Shown here piece by piece: positions 10,727 to 27,084 of a DNA stretch of 64,000 bases (positions are counted from its first letter, which is position 1; each line of letters begins with the position of its first letter). The DNA is from Hydnum rufescens UP504. Taxonomy: Eukaryota; Basidiomycota; Agaricomycetes; Cantharellales; Hydnaceae. The notes beneath the pieces were generated by a model. That model saw nothing but the letters and a program-made list of their open reading frames with translations, did not search any database and was not told the DNA's origin. Location of the stretch: NCBI GenBank assembly GCA_014904985.1, contig MU129062.1:90334-154333 (forward strand). The letters run 5' to 3'. The position numbers were made by a program, and so were the translations under genes.

Positions 10727-13700
10727 TCAGTCGTCGCTGATAGTCAATGTCTCAAGATCGATAAGCTGTAGACGATAGTCCGAAGTCCCACTGATGGCCG
10801 GATCTCCAAGAGATTGATCCACCCCACATTGCAGACTAAGTACTGCTTTATATTCCTCGAAAGAGAATATCGCTTTCTCTCGAATGGTATCTAGCATTCG
10901 CTGAGCATTGCACAAGAGCATGTAAGTATGGTACGGTTGAAGAGGAACGGCACTAGGCATACCGCAGGTGTGAGGGAGAACAACGAGTAATACGTCCGAG
11001 CTCTAGCGAAATCCGCATCTTGCGTGATGACGTCGATGGCCTTTAGACCTTGTTGGAGAGCCATAATGTTCCGGAATACCTTCCGAATGCCAGCCTCGTT
11101 CACGGAGCGGACATGTTGAGCTTCCATGATCAGCACCTGCTCCATTAACGAGCCTAACCCCTGGAAAACGAATCTGGCACATGGAACTCAGCTAGCAGGA
11201 GGATGAAGGCCAATATATCCCACTCACCGCCGTTCGCGATCTTGAAGCGTGAGGGCAGTGCAATCGTCACACCCAGCAAGCTCACTATTCAGATCCACAA
11301 TGAACAAATCTGGTTCAAGAGCGTCTTGGTCTATCCGATACGAATCCTGAGGGTTATAATCTTGAGAAAATGTGAATGCGACAGAAATATTAGACGCATA
11401 CCTCTCGCATCCCCTTTTGCAATGCATGAAGAGTCCTACATCGAATGTCCAGTCGGATCGTCCAAAGTACAAGTTCCGCTAATTGATCATACGTTCTAAG
11501 GAGTGAATCATAGCGTCTGGCACAAGGAGTCAGAGAGGGCCACGGACTCGGACCACAGGGAAAGTCGACATACAATACCATCGCGCCTGTAAGGGGAAGC
11601 TTCAGATCCTCTTCAAGGGCAGCCGGAGACATCGGAGGGATACGAGAGGGATAGGCAGAGAGCTCTGAAGTTGACGATTCAGCATTCATTTCGTGCGCAT
11701 GGGAATCCTCGTCCACTTGTCGAAGGCGGAGAAGCTGTGAGATAAACCATGTCTGGAGTTCCGGAGTAATAAGTAGATGAAGAGTATCCCAAAGAGCTAT
11801 GAGCACGAACAATTGATTGATGGAGATTCGCCAAAGCAGATATGCTTCGTGGTGAACCGAGATTATCATCCTTCCCAACCGACTTGCCCGACAGTGTTCT
11901 CAATTCTGTTTGAGTCTCTTGCTCACAAAACAACCGCAGCTTTGTCTCATCCTCCAACTGAAAACAATATCAGCACGGCGGACACATGCTAATGCTCGCT
12001 TCGACTTACAGTGGTAGCCCGCAGAGCACGTAGAACTGTGGCTATCTCTGGCTTATGAGCCCAAGCCGCCGGCATGAGGAGTTTTGATGGATCCATTATA
12101 GCGAGAGGTCTCCTGCCATCCTGTGTTGCAAGAGTCTGTAACCGGTCGCTGCAACGTTGGTAGAATTGGATGATGACAGCCAATATCAAACGCGCGTAAT
12201 TTTCGCGATGAAACGGTGTTACACGCATCATCGCACATAACGAGTTAATCAGTGCGAAGAGTTGTGTACTAGCCTAGGGATTGAATTGAGGACACTTCAT
12301 GGTTTTGCCATGCATTCCAGAGAACTGACCTTGACCAAAGGTCGAGGAGAAAGCAATTTCCATCCCGGATCCTCATGGAACGCATCTGGGGCGCTGACGG
12401 CCTGATGAAATAAGGTCAAAACCTTTTCCTCTAGTTGCGGCAAGTACGCATTCAGAATAAATTCATCCAAAACCCCTCGGACTTCGGAGACCGCGAAGGC
12501 AGAAGTGGTAGGGAACGTATTTGAGACACCGTCCAGCCACACAAGGGTGGGCTGAAAGAGGGCGGTTACATGGAAGGCATCGGGCCGAATCAATAATCGA
12601 TGCTGCCCCGCACCGGCGAAACGATCCTCCATCCCAATAGTGGATAGCGTAGTTGAAGAGGACTCGGCTGGGCCTGTTACCAGACCCGGGACCGTCTCTT
12701 TTAGGACTCGAGAAAGTTCCTCGTCGTGCTTCTTCAATGCCTTTCCGGCCACTTTGGTGTCTGTATCACCGAAACGAAAGACGGCCTGCATTGATGTGGC
12801 TCAGGACGTAAGCTGGGAAGAGAACCGGCTGGAGGGCGACCAGTACCTTGGACTTATCGCGGGAGTAGGAGCCAGTCCTAAGGACTTCGTTGATGGACGC
12901 AATAGGATTGCGCCCGGAAATCGACGTATGATCGTCATCCCGCAGATATTCTAAGAGCAGTTGGCTAATCTAAGCTCGCAGTATTGAGTTCTAGGACTTA
13001 TCTTGGGAGATATCAAGGTTGGAAGCTTGCCTCAGTTTGGATCGGCGACCAGATGTCCGCCAATGGGAAGAGAGATGCGGGTTTTACACCAGAAGAGTCC
13101 TTGAAGTCTCGTCGCTATATTGTTGATCGAATTATTGATTCCTTACAATTAGCAGGCATTCATACAATGAACGAGAGCACCGACCTGGCCTATTCGATTG
13201 GCTATTTCATATGTGACTCTGAAACCTTGCAAGACTGCATTCAACTTGGAATATAATGTCCAAAAAAGATCGCGCAGTATTTCGTGGTCTTCCACCAAGA
13301 CGTAGCCCGTGGAGTTGGCACCAGGGGACACCGTGGAAATCCCACTAACGCCAGAAGCAGGATTTGGCCGAGTGAACTCTGACCGATCACTTACCTCGTC
13401 GATGGTGATTTCAATCAGATTATAGAGTTCGACTGGTAGTCGATTGACGACCGTGTCCAGTGCGCCCACGAGTTTTCCGAGCGCGGCAAGGGCTTCCAAG
13501 AGGGTTTCAATGTAAGTGAACGAATCGCTTTCCGGGTTTTCGGGGGCAGAAATAGATGACGAAGGAGCTGACGAGGAACCATTTGAAGCACCGTTTATGC
13601 CAGATGTATTATATGAGGGTGACGGGGCGGGTTGTACGTGAGAGGAGCGTCCGGCAAGAATTGCTTCGATTGAATCGTCCAGTAGCTCCAGGGGCGATTC

Positions 13701-15052
13701 GTTGTTCGTTCTAAGGTTGAGGTGGATCAAAAAGCGGTCCAGTCGCGTTTGTCTTGTCTTGTTCTCATCAGACAGACTCATGTCCGAAGAGTCTTTGGGG
13801 AGGTCAAATTCGACAACAGGAACTAATCGAACAGTTAGCGTCGCAGACGCAGGAAGGTTCAGAAATCCTGGAGATATTTACGTTTAGTTTGATTGGGCAT
13901 AAATGGAGCCCATCGCCGGTCACACCAGAAAGTTTTGAGGTACAAATGACTATGTAGCTCCTCGAGAAGGATATCCCTTAGGGCCTATGGTCACACATAC
14001 ATATGATACATCTTTATTCATGTCCAGTGTAAACTCACCGTCTCCTGAGTAGTCAGATAGCTTCGAAGATCTGAAAGCGCGCCAATCTCAAGCATATCTG
14101 GCTTCGATATTGCCTTGAGGCATTTCATCAATAAGACAGCAGCTTGAAGGAGACGCTTTTCAGATATTAACGACTCCAACAAATCAGGTACAGATTTGAG
14201 TCGCTCTCTAAATTCAATGAGGTCAGTCGAATACCAGCAGATTCCTGCTGTTGTTCGATTAAAAATAATTACCTACATTTCATCCAATAGGCGCATCATC
14301 TCCTCAAGGGTTTGTCCGCGAGACCAGAGCTGGACTAAATCCGCGCGTTTGTTTCCCAATGCATCACGAGATTCCATCAAGTGCGCCCGGGCTTCAGAGA
14401 GCTCAGCTTGTGTGTTCGTAAGTGCCATTGAAAGATTCGCGTGATGCGGTAAGGCATGTGCAAAAGCCTTGTAATGTTCTTCAGAATAAAGTCTTAAGTG
14501 TTCGTTCGATGATGGGGACCAATAACGATCACCCACTGTCAACGGAGCCCTTAAGTGCCTCTTCCAATGACCGCTTGGTCTCGACGAAGGACTGCATGTC
14601 TCGTCCTGCTGAAGAGTCGTCGAGCAGAGCTAGAGCCAGTGTTACGGGATTGAACTGAAATCCATTAATTAGCCGCCCATAATCTCATGAATACCTCAAC
14701 GTACGCACGTCATCATCCATAACATCTTCCCAGTCTTCCTTCACGACGTCCAAAATGGCTGGAATAAGGCTGAGATTCGTGGTCATATATTGGTATTACT
14801 CCATGGCAGCTCACCGTCAATGTTGCCGTTTATTTGCCAATCACGCACAAGACTTGAAGGTCCGTTGCGTAGTCGCCGTTCCGATCTCGCTGGTCGACGG
14901 GGTTGTACATCGACCTGGCCTATTGGGCGACTACGGTTTATAGACAAAGGGGGCGTCGTGGAGACGTTGGAATGGCCATTTGGGCCAAATGGCGGAGGCG
15001 GTGAACGTGGTCGGCGGGATGGAACAGAAGGAAATGGTGGGTTTCGTGACAT
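10727..15052 (-). CDS. SEC8: Exocyst complex component SEC8 (EXOC4)
   Basis: Subunit of the octameric exocyst that tethers secretory vesicles at the plasma membrane for hyphal tip growth and septation. The start at 15052 opens a Pro/Ser/Arg-rich N-terminus. Blocks in order: VVKEDWEDVMDDD; FNPVTLALALLDDSS followed by GRDMQSFVETKRSLEEALKG (the Sec8 N-terminal signature); a coiled coil LSEARAHLMESRDALGNKR continuing ADLVQLWSRGQTLEEMMRLL; DSFTYIETLLEALAALGKLV and EILRDLFWTLYSKLNAVLQG; AFHVTALFQPTLVWLDGV; YLPQLEEKVLTLFHQAV; SYRIDQDALEPDLFIVDLNS; and the C-terminus FSFEEYKAVLSLQCGVDQSL with stop at 10727. At least ten introns. I found no frame break, so it looks functional. It is followed in tandem by RIX7 upstream on the same strand. 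Confidence 0.9.
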
Positions 15053-15295
15053 AGGTATGCCTTGCGGGCGGGAAGTTGCCGAGCGTTCACGTCTCAGAAT
15101 GTAAGTTGGCGTTCTACGGCACAAAAGTCTAATAGACCGCTCAGCGGCCATTTCGCACTTCGCACTTCTCTGGTACCTTGTATGTGATAGGTTTCGATGA
15201 TTTCTGTAATGCAGACTCCGCCCGCCAGAGGAAATCCTAGACTTAAATCCCAGATGTTAATGTGTGCATCGATTAGGGGGTATCAACCGCAACCA

Positions 15296-18245
<2,950 letters not shown>

Positions 18246-18511
18246 GGTTTACATAAACTGTTCTGAGCAAACAATTCTGGTATTGAAAAGCTAAATATCG
18301 AAAGCTTCATCGCATTCAAATTCGAAAGCAAAGATGTACGCTAAGAACGGGAGAAGGGAACAGCAACCTCGCACACACAACCGAACAGAGCAATAATTCA
18401 TTCCTTTAGGAACATTAAATGGATTCCAGGGCTCAAGATGACCTATAGTGAGGCCAACGAAGAGCTATCGGCCCAGTCATATTGGGCGATTAGAAGGGCG
18501 CCATTATCAAG

Positions 18512-20599
18512 CTATTTTGCCCTACAAATTATATCAACGTGAGCAAAGAGACGCCTAGAACCCAAATGAGCTTGACGGGACAGTGCCTTTTTCCCTCTAG
18601 AAATTTTTCCACTACGCTGAATTTGTCTCATGTGTCGAGCAAGGATAAACATGGCGCCTCCACCGACAAGATAGGTCGCAGTTGGACCTGTGGAAGAGAA
18701 CAATGGCGTTAGATACAGTCTCAAAGGTGTGTGGTCTGGGACCCACCGAAAGTCCAATACGAAGCGCATGCTGTTCAAACAAAGAGGCTATTATTAATGC
18801 TTGGGTTGTAAAAGAGAGAACGCAAGGGATTCACCAAGAAGAGGGCCTATTGCTCGACCCAATTGACCCGACGAACGGAACTGACCCAAGGCCCGTCCCT
18901 TGGACAATCCCGGGTGCGAAGCAGCCTTTTCTTTTTCTTTTTCATTGTCGTCATCACACTGAAGCGATGCCAGGGCAGTGAGGGAATTCACGACAGTCGC
19001 TGAGGTGAATGCCAATAGTGCGGCAGCGAGGTACAGGGTGCGTATTCCAGTTCGAACGATCGCTTCATGTTGCGCGAAGTATGGTAGAAGAGATAGAAAA
19101 AAAGGGAGAGGACACAGCTCGACACACCCCGTCGAGCCATGACGATCTCCCCGGTCTTAGCGATGGCACGGCGCACGTATCCACCCTGGAGGAGAGTGGA
19201 TAAGACACCGATAAAGCCAAGGAGGCGACCGTTTTGTAGATTTGTCCAATCGAACACTGTCAGAAAGAAGACTGAGAACTAGGGGCTTTCTCCAAGATCG
19301 GAATCAGACTACGAACGATCAAATGTTAGGAAGGTCAGCGTGAACTCGACGCCTACGAGGCCGAAGGATGAGATGCAATATAAATCAGACCATGGATGGG
19401 GCAGGCATACCCGAGAATATAGCCAAGAAAAAGAAGTGGTATTTCCCCAGCTCACTCAACATTCGAAGCCGCTCCTCTGGTTCTGGAACAAGGGCTTTTG
19501 AATCTGTTTTCTTGTCATCTGCCACATCCAGATCATCAATGTCCATCAATCGCCCCTTTCCTTTGGTTTCAGGAAGGAAATACGCCAAAAATGCCGTTTC
19601 GATCACAAGGAGAACAAGTGACAGGCCTGCCGGTGCAGCATAAATATTGAACTCAAAAGAGCCAAGCGATGGCGAGAATGGACGAGACGCAAAATATGCG
19701 CCTAGTGGAGGACCAACCTATACGAAAGTCTTGTTAAACATGCACAATCTTCCCATGTACACAAACCCATACACAAAAGCACAATCCAAATGCAATGCCA
19801 ACAAGCGACAATGCCTTACCACGCGTTTCAGGGGTGGAAATATCAGAAAGGATGGCACTAAATTTACGACTTAACTTCCACCGAAGAGGGGTTCGTAGCA
19901 AAGGACGTACATGGACAACTGAACGTTCCCTTCGCTGATGCCCCCGATGGCTCGGGAAAGCATAAATGATGCAAAAGTTGTGGACTGCATCCAGCTTCAC
20001 AGGTTTTATTGTCAGTATATACCATAAATCGACTGAGCGCAGGCCTACACGATGGCTGAGAGCAAATTGCCGACCATACTGAACAACAGTATACGTTTCC
20101 TACCATATTTATCGCTCAGGCTCCCCAAGAAGGGGGATATCCCAAACTGCAATGTTCTAAAGGCACGTTCAAGTAATGATTCGTTCTCGGTTATGAAAAA
20201 GTAACGGACGAGAATAGCGAGCCAAGTAGTCCCTACCTCATAGGGAACGTAAGTTGGGATCTGTCAGGAATGATTTTGACAAATTTTGACTTACACCGAG
20301 CAGAACGACGTCCCATCGCCTCTTAACGTCCTCATCGAGGTCACTGCGAAACTGACCTCGCAGATACCCTACGGCACTGAGAGTCCGCGGGAGAAACCCA
20401 TGTGGGGTGGCAGATTCCCTCCCAGTGTACCATTTTATGATTCGAGGGAATAATGGCAAAGGGATCGTAAAGGCTGGTGAAACTTTAATTCAGCCATGAA
20501 TTCCAATCAATTTGGCAACAACCCTCGCCTACCCAGTAGGTCAAGCACTAATGCAAAGAAGACTACCCTCTCTACCGTTCGCTGGGCTTTTGAAGACAT
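18512..20599 (-). CDS. MFS transporter, TetA/MFSD10-like
   Basis: The start at 20599 gives MSSKAQRTVERVVFFALVLD, a first membrane helix spliced into FTIPLPLFPRIIKWYTGRES. Later blocks: KRRWDVVLLG; AILSDISTPETRGKALSLVG with GIAFGLCFC (the MFS loop that follows TM4); AFLAYFLPETKGKGR; a charged central loop; NLQNGRLLGFIGVLSTLLQG and GYVRRA; KGRALGQFRSSGQLGRAIGP; and the last helix TATYLVGGGAMFILARHM, stop at 18512. About 12 TM helices are expected. Family knowledge: proton-driven efflux or organic-ion transport in vacuolar or plasma membranes; the substrate cannot be deduced. It sits in tandem upstream of RIX7 with a 266 bp gap. Confidence 0.82.
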
Positions 20600-23237
20600 T
20601 GTGATGGAAGACGTGTTGGAGCCAATCCAGATGTCACCTGACCCGTTTGATCCTGTCTTACACACCCCGGCCTTTATTCCCCATTGTCCTTGTATATTTA
20701 TGGTAGATTCATCGTGTATGCCCCCCTGAATTATACCCTGTCTACCGACACGAGCGTAATCCCACAAGACGGGTAAGGGACCTGTAGTCCTTACTGTCTC
20801 TCAAAAATAAAGGGGGCAATATGCAAGAACAACATGCTGGTTGATCTATTTCTCTCTCTGTCCATACTATTTCTGGCCGGGTGCGTTGAGTATAGACCTA
20901 TCTCCCTGAATGGTCTCACTGGTGTGTGCAGGCATTCGGAAAGTCATCAGATTCTGATACCCGTCTTCGGATTAGGGCTTAAGATTCAGGGACAAATGGT
21001 AGGAGCGGCAGGTGGGTAGACAGGATTGCGACTGGAGATATGCGAAAGCCAGGTGAATACCTACCAACTCAAAGTGTTCCGTGCCGGCCGTTTTGGCCTT
21101 CTAGATTGAAAAAAAAACGTCTTCCACCTCTCGCGACATGGAGTGGCTTGATAATGTCGATTTTCCCTGGCTTCATCCCGTCATTGACAGGAGGGCACAT
21201 AGATGGTAGACGTCCCAGACCACGTACCCTCAGCACTCCCTTTAGTTGACATCGCACCATAGATAGGATGTAAGAGGGTGTATTAGAACGCCTCAGTTAC
21301 ATGCGGCCGACATACTGGAGCATTAAATGCACACCGGCAGCATATCGCACAAAAGATTGCGAGAAAGAAGAGGAAAGATCACACCTTGAGTTCAGATTCA
21401 AAAAGTCAACGCGTGGAATGAAATGAGCTGTGGGAAAGCGGGCAGGCGCACGCCAGCAGTACTAATTGGAGTTTTCTTTCAAAGGCATTCGGACTTGGAT
21501 TCATGGGTTGATATGCGGCCTAGAGCTTTCTGGCCATTTGGGAAACAAGAGACACAAAGCGACGCCACTTGAAGGAAGTGCCAAACCTTAAATTGCACGC
21601 AGAGATGGCCATCTCACCTTATAAACCATGTAGAATTAGGCATGGTGCATTTGGCCTCCGAGATGGAGGTAGTGCACAGGAACTCGGAATCTTCTTCTCA
21701 CAACCATACTGTCCATAAAAAACGGAGCGGAGTCGGAGCTAACCGAACTTTGGCAGCCATCGTCCCCCACGTTCTTGTCGTTTGGCGACAGTCTCGGCCG
21801 TCCATCGACGTTAGTGGGATTTGGGATGCTAGAGAAGACTTCTACCTCCTCGTTTGAAGCTAGTGTGCAGGTTTTTCTCGCGCATCTGCTATAGTCTGAG
21901 AGGCACATTTCGTTTGTTCGTTCTGCTACATAACCAATTGCGACTATTCGGATGCACAACGCCACAATCGGGGTCCTCCAACCCCTGACCCCTGTGACTG
22001 ACAGCACGCACAGGCGGGTCGGGTGTTCGTAACTAAAACAGAGGCCAAGCAAGTTGGGGGATCGTGTAGAGATATCTTCGTTCTCAACTTTGTGGGATGA
22101 TATTGTGACCTTACCAAGAAACGGAGACGTGTGCGTGTGATTGGATCTCTCGTAGTTTTGTTTGAAGCACTAGCACACCCAAATGCATTTCTCTTTCTTG
22201 AATTGCCACTTCACCCGGCCTCCAGGTTTCCTCGCCTGATCTCGGGTGCAGGACGCCAATTGTAGAATCACTCCGTTCGTGGCATGATATTTCACCAATC
22301 GAAGACATTTGGCAGGTCGTTTGTCTCACGTTCTCACGACAAATCAGCATCTTCTATTTCACGTAGGCGACATTTCCCCTGAGTCAGTACACTGGAAAGC
22401 CCATTATACAATGAGCGCGCTTTGGAGATACAGCATGCAGTCCCTGCATATCAAAGGTATTTCTCTCCCCTTGGATTTCCATGAACATCTCAAATCTCAT
22501 TTGGACACCGTAATCTCTGCCTGAAATGCAAGTTATTTACATTTTTGACTATATATTGCCATCGCGACGAATAATGCTATGCCCACCCACACTCTCACTT
22601 TCGTTTCGTTCATTCTGGTGATCAACGATCCGATAGATGCGAATCCCCGCGGATCCCCCCATTGCCCATTTCACCTAATGTTGTTAATTTTCAATGATCC
22701 CAGGACATCTCTGTCTTTTGGGAGTCGCACCCTGTCGGAGAGTTGCTTCTGATCCATTTATCACGAGAACAGCAAACTTATGCAAATTAGCCCTTGGTGA
22801 TGAGAAGCAAGTCTGAACCCAGTTCAAATAATTCTAATGGGACTAAATAGATAGACGAGCCGGTGCCCCCGCCTCTGCTATTCGAGAGAATAGTCGTATT
22901 TCAGCTCTCCAAATAATAAATGGCTGCTCATCGCGTTCTCAATGTACAGTAATTTTCATTGTGTCCCCGTGGCTCGGTCCCAGATTGCCTGATCAGGATA
23001 TTGTTTATTCAAAGAACACTATATCTCTATGGAATGGCTGTTACAGATCTCGTTGAAATGTAAACCGTAGATACAGTGTATGCGGATGAAATAGGAGACT
23101 CGGCATTTGCCGGCGTTGAGTCGAAGGACATTCAAAATCGACGCGACCAACGCAAGTTTGACGAGCACAAAGAGGGCCGCTCGATGACCGCGGCCCTTAT
23201 CCCCTTCGACTCTCTGATACGATCACAGCCATTTACA
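20600..23237. other. 2.6 kb intergenic region, no gene recognised
   Basis: Separates the divergent MFS transporter and NudE genes. The longest open frame is 138 codons on the minus strand (21636-22052) and has no recognisable domain or hydrophobic pattern. Others are under 90 codons. No repeat shared with the rest of the window was seen. It probably contains both promoters and possibly unrecognised relics. Confidence 0.45.
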
Positions 23238-25167
23238 ATGAATGGGAAAGTAGATATTGCCGATGAGCCCCCGTATGCACTGTTCTTGTTTACTCATTCG
23301 ACGCGCCAACACTCCTTGGTGTCACTATAGATCTGACGAGGATTGGAAAGCGAAATACGAAGAAATGGTGGAAACTCTAGCGGAAGCCGAGTCCCTTCTC
23401 GCCGATTTTCAAACGAACAGCAAGGAACTAGAAGAAGAGATGGGAAAGGACCTCGACCAAGCCGAGAAAGCCAAAGAAGAGATGAAGAACAAACTTAGCA
23501 GAGCCGAAACCGATCGAGATGATTGGAAGGTATTATGATATCTCTAGTATTCCCCATCCCATATTGACCGGTTATCTGCAGAATAAATTTATGAATTTAC
23601 AAACCACGCACACGAAGACCGTCACTTCGTTACAGCGCGAACTGGAAGCACTACGGGAGAGCTTGAAAATAACCAAGATTCAACTGCGTGATTTAGAGAT
23701 GGGGAACGACGATTTAGAACGACATGAACGGTATGTCTTCGCACTCAAAGTATTAGTGGAGCGATTGCTGAATGATGTTTTAAGGGCTGTCCTTTCTTCT
23801 CTGGAGGATCTAGAGGGGAAATATGCCCGCGCATTGGAAGAGAAAATTCTCTTGGAGCACGAACTACAGGATAGAGCATCCATGGAAGAGACACTGCAGC
23901 GTTTGCGGGATGAATTGCGAGGTCCCATATCTCCTTTCATACCCTTCGATCAAAGTTGCTAAAGTATTATTACAGATACAACCTCGGAGGTCTCTGTTCT
24001 CAAAGAGAAGCTGGAGCGTGCCGAGGCCGCTCCGTAACAAGTAGCTCTCCAGAAGCCGAGCTACAACTTATACTAGGCTCTGAGCGATCGGCAGCAACAC
24101 CCGAGTCACTTCTCGAGGAGCCCCTTCCTTCAGATGATCTTCAATTGTCTGACTTGGAGCCTCGAACACCTAGTAATCCAGAGCCCGAAGCCGAAATCGT
24201 GGCTGGTCAATCAGCCTTACTGGCCCGTGCGGGTTTCGCTTCGCCCACAACTACGACTGGCTTTTCACGGTCTGGAGCTTTGCCATCCTCCCCCTCTAGA
24301 TTGCCAGCACCTGCCCCGCGCCGCCCTCTCGCCACTAATATTGCCAATGCCGGACCTACGACCCCTATTATGAGACCTAATGGGAATCGTACAGTGTCTA
24401 ATGCAACCACTGCGTCGGCGGTGGCCGCCCGATCCAAGGGCATGCAGATGGTTAGCGATATGCGTTCCCGTGTTAAAACGTTGGAGCAGCGCATTCAAAG
24501 TCGGGTGCCGCGCATTCGCAAGCCAAGTATGCGTCTCGGCGATTTAGATGGTGCAAGACGCGGCTCTGGGGAACGGGATAGATCTACGACGGAAAGTCCA
24601 GGCTGGGTGTTGATCACTCAGGAAGCGAGTCCGACTAAGCTTCAGAAGGACAGTGGTGCTTGGAGTCCACCCCCATCTTCTTTCCGGCCCGCAGTTTCGA
24701 CGTCAACACTTAAACCACCAGCAGGCTCATCAAATAGTCTATCTGCATCCCAAATGCCTCTATTGGCATCTACGAACTCAAGATCTATATCACGAACAGG
24801 CAGACCAAACTCATCTGTAGCCCAGCACGGGCCACGATCGGTGACACCGACCCATCTTTCGATTCCCACAGAAGCGTCGAAACAGCCCGCGAGGCGCTCA
24901 TCGCTGAGCGCATCGCTCCACCCTCCCATGTCATCACGAACACGACCACCCTCGACGAATATGCCATCGCGACCCCCACTTCCCTCCATGCATACGCCCC
25001 CGCCCGCGGTTCCTACCCCATTACCGGCCGGACGAGGCTCACAGCTTCCAACGCGATCCGGTTCGAGCCTAGGGATGAGTACGCGCAACGCTCTATCGAT
25101 GAGCAAAATAGGTCGCCCCAGCTCCCTAACCGGACCCCCACGGTCAGGCCCTAGAGCGGAAGAATGA
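23238..25167 (+). CDS. nudE: NudE/NDEL1-type dynein regulator (nuclear distribution protein)
   Basis: Binds LIS1 (NudF) and dynein for nuclear migration and hyphal growth. Exons by eye: 23238-23272, 23331-23529, 23582-23730, 23785 onward, then from 23976. Seen: DWKAKYEEMVETLAEAESLL, LADFQTNSKELEEEM, a heptad-rich coiled coil, KFMNLQTTHTKTVTSLQREL, LRDLEMGNDDLERHER spliced to AVLSSLEDLEGKYARALEEK, LLEHELQDRASMEETLQRLR and EVSVLKEKLERAEA: the conserved NudE N-terminal coiled coil. The C-terminal half is Ser/Pro/Arg-rich with MVSDMRSRVKTLEQRIQSRV. An in-frame upstream ATG at 23076 is possible, but the family length favours 23238. Oddity: after ERAEAAP the frame hits a stop (about 24037) and continues in another frame (TSSSPEAEL), a single-base break with no plausible intron. 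Confidence 0.86.
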
Positions 25168-25513
25168 GTGGCTGAGGAGTGTACGTACTTTATGTGATTG
25201 ATTTCGATTGCTCAGGTGTGCTTTCTGGATGTAATGATAATGAACATGCGAATAATTGACTTTTATGAGACTGGATGACTGTATGTTTGCCGTTCCCTAG
25301 GGAACTGTCCATGGGTGCAGAGGCACGCCCTGGCCACCTAGTGATGTTGATTTGAAAGGCCGCGGTGTTGCCATAATTCTCCCAAAATAAATATCTCCTT
25401 GAATTAACCACTGTATAGGTTTCGATTCAGAGAGTTCCTTTCCGGCTCGTTTAAGATGCCATGATCATCCGTCTCTTTGATTTCCCATCCGCCCCCGTGG
25501 TGCTCTCGCAGCC

Positions 25514-27084
25514 ATGCTCTCCCTCAACTCTGTCATCGACGACGGCAGATTCCAACTTGTTGACACCATTGGCAAGGGCGCCACCGCCATTACGTACCTG
25601 GGCTATGACTCTCGCTCCACCACCACGAAGCCAAAGCACTATGCCGTGAAATGTCTCTCCGCGTGAAAACCGATAGCACTGTTCTGAAGCGCGAGATACG
25701 CCTTCATAAATTAGTTTGTACACACCCCGGGATCGTTACCATCCGTCGATCGCTCGTAGAAGGCCCATTCCAGCTGCTTATCATGGATTACTATGCCGAT
25801 GGGGACCTCTTCTACCAGATTACACAGTGCCGTACGATGGTATTCCTCGTTTTCGACTGCTACTCTCGCTGACGACTTGCAATTAGATCGATATTTTGGA
25901 GAAGTCGATCTCATCCGCGATGTCTACCTGCAAATCGTAGACGCCGTGAGCTATTGTCATAGTCTGGGTGTATTCCATCGTGATCTGAAGCCAGAGAACA
26001 TTCTCTGCCGTGCGGGTGGTACAAAAGTTGTTGTGGCGGATTTTGGTCTTGCGACCCTTGACGTCGTCAGTACCGATCTGCGCGTCGGCAGTGCATATTA
26101 TATCAGTCCAGGTATGGATATTTTCTTATTTCCTGCCCCCTTGGTAACGCAATTCCGAGCACTCTCGAATATTATGAATTAGAATGCAATTCCGGTCCGT
26201 TATACTCAACGCCGGGAATGACGTTTGGTCTCTAGGTGAGGATCCCGGCTGGAAGTGATCAATGCTTTGGGAACTTTACCCATCATCTCTGTTCGCCGTT
26301 CTATTGGCTGACGCTTATCATCAGGCGTGATTTTGATGAACCTTGCGTATGGACGCAACCCATGGGCTCGAGCCGAGCTCTCTGACGACACTTTTCGGGA
26401 ATTTGTGAATGACCCGGAGTATCTCACTTCCATCTTGCCGATACCGCCTCCAGTCCAAGGGTGTTCCGTGGATTATTGGCGCTTGATCCTAGCCGGAGAA
26501 TATCGCTTGCAGAATTGCACCGAGCTATTTCGGGAGTGGAGCGATTCATGTTGAATCCGAAAGACTTGCCCGATGCCAAGCTGGAAGCTAGAAACGTGGC
26601 CGTGGGGATATTGGAGACCATCGCTGCTCGCCAGCAGATGAAGAACGCCGACGCCTTCGTTCCCGAAGTACACCGCACTGTTGCACTCGACCCCAGGCCA
26701 TCGCTCCACGCGTCGCCACTGGAACCTCCATCGCCTCAGCCCCGTCCTTTCGCTATGCCGCCTGCAGCACAGTCTTCACAACGGATCAGAAGATCATTGC
26801 CTCAACTCATGTTCCGAAGGGCGACGTCCTTCAGAGACTCTACCGGTTCGGATTCATCTTCGTCTAGCTCGCCCCTTACACCCCAGACCGTTGAGCCAGA
26901 TTGTTTTCCATCACCACCCCCTATATCGCGCCAGGCGCGGGTGTCTGCTGAGGTAATAGTTCCGGGCCAATCGAACATTTCGCGGAGCCGGGACGCATTC
27001 GCACACGGTGTATATGGTTCTATCGACGAGGAAGAAGACGGGTTTCTCGGGGCGCCTTTGGCGCGTACGGGCGCCCGCCTCTGA
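25514..27084 (+). CDS. Ser/Thr protein kinase, Ran1/Vhs1-like, with several frame breaks
   Basis: Seen in order: the glycine loop [17 protein letters not shown], the ATP-binding lysine in [26 protein letters not shown] (alpha-C Glu), [13 protein letters not shown], then after an intron [20 protein letters not shown], the catalytic loop [11 protein letters not shown], the [10 protein letters not shown] magnesium loop, [29 protein letters not shown], and [19 protein letters not shown]. The tail is Pro/Ser-rich. The order and the PECxxG...DVWSLGVIL block resemble fungal Ran1/Pat1, Sks1 and Vhs1 kinases, which act in nutrient and meiotic control; the substrate is unknown. All catalytic residues are present, but three single-base breaks occur (about 25660, 26210, 26455), two beside short G or A runs. 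Either assembly error or a recent pseudogene. Confidence 0.72.

Noticed and set aside
12984..13256. 90-codon plus-strand frame inside the SEC8 locus
   Set aside because: It overlaps introns and exons of the clearly conserved minus-strand SEC8 gene and has no domain.
21636..22052. 138-codon minus-strand frame as a gene
   Set aside because: No domain, no splice partners, and no sustained coding bias that I can recognise; listed only as intergenic content.
24207..25106. Long minus-strand frames (77-154 codons) opposite the NudE C-terminal exon
   Set aside because: They are antisense shadows of a GC-rich, Ser/Pro-rich coding exon.
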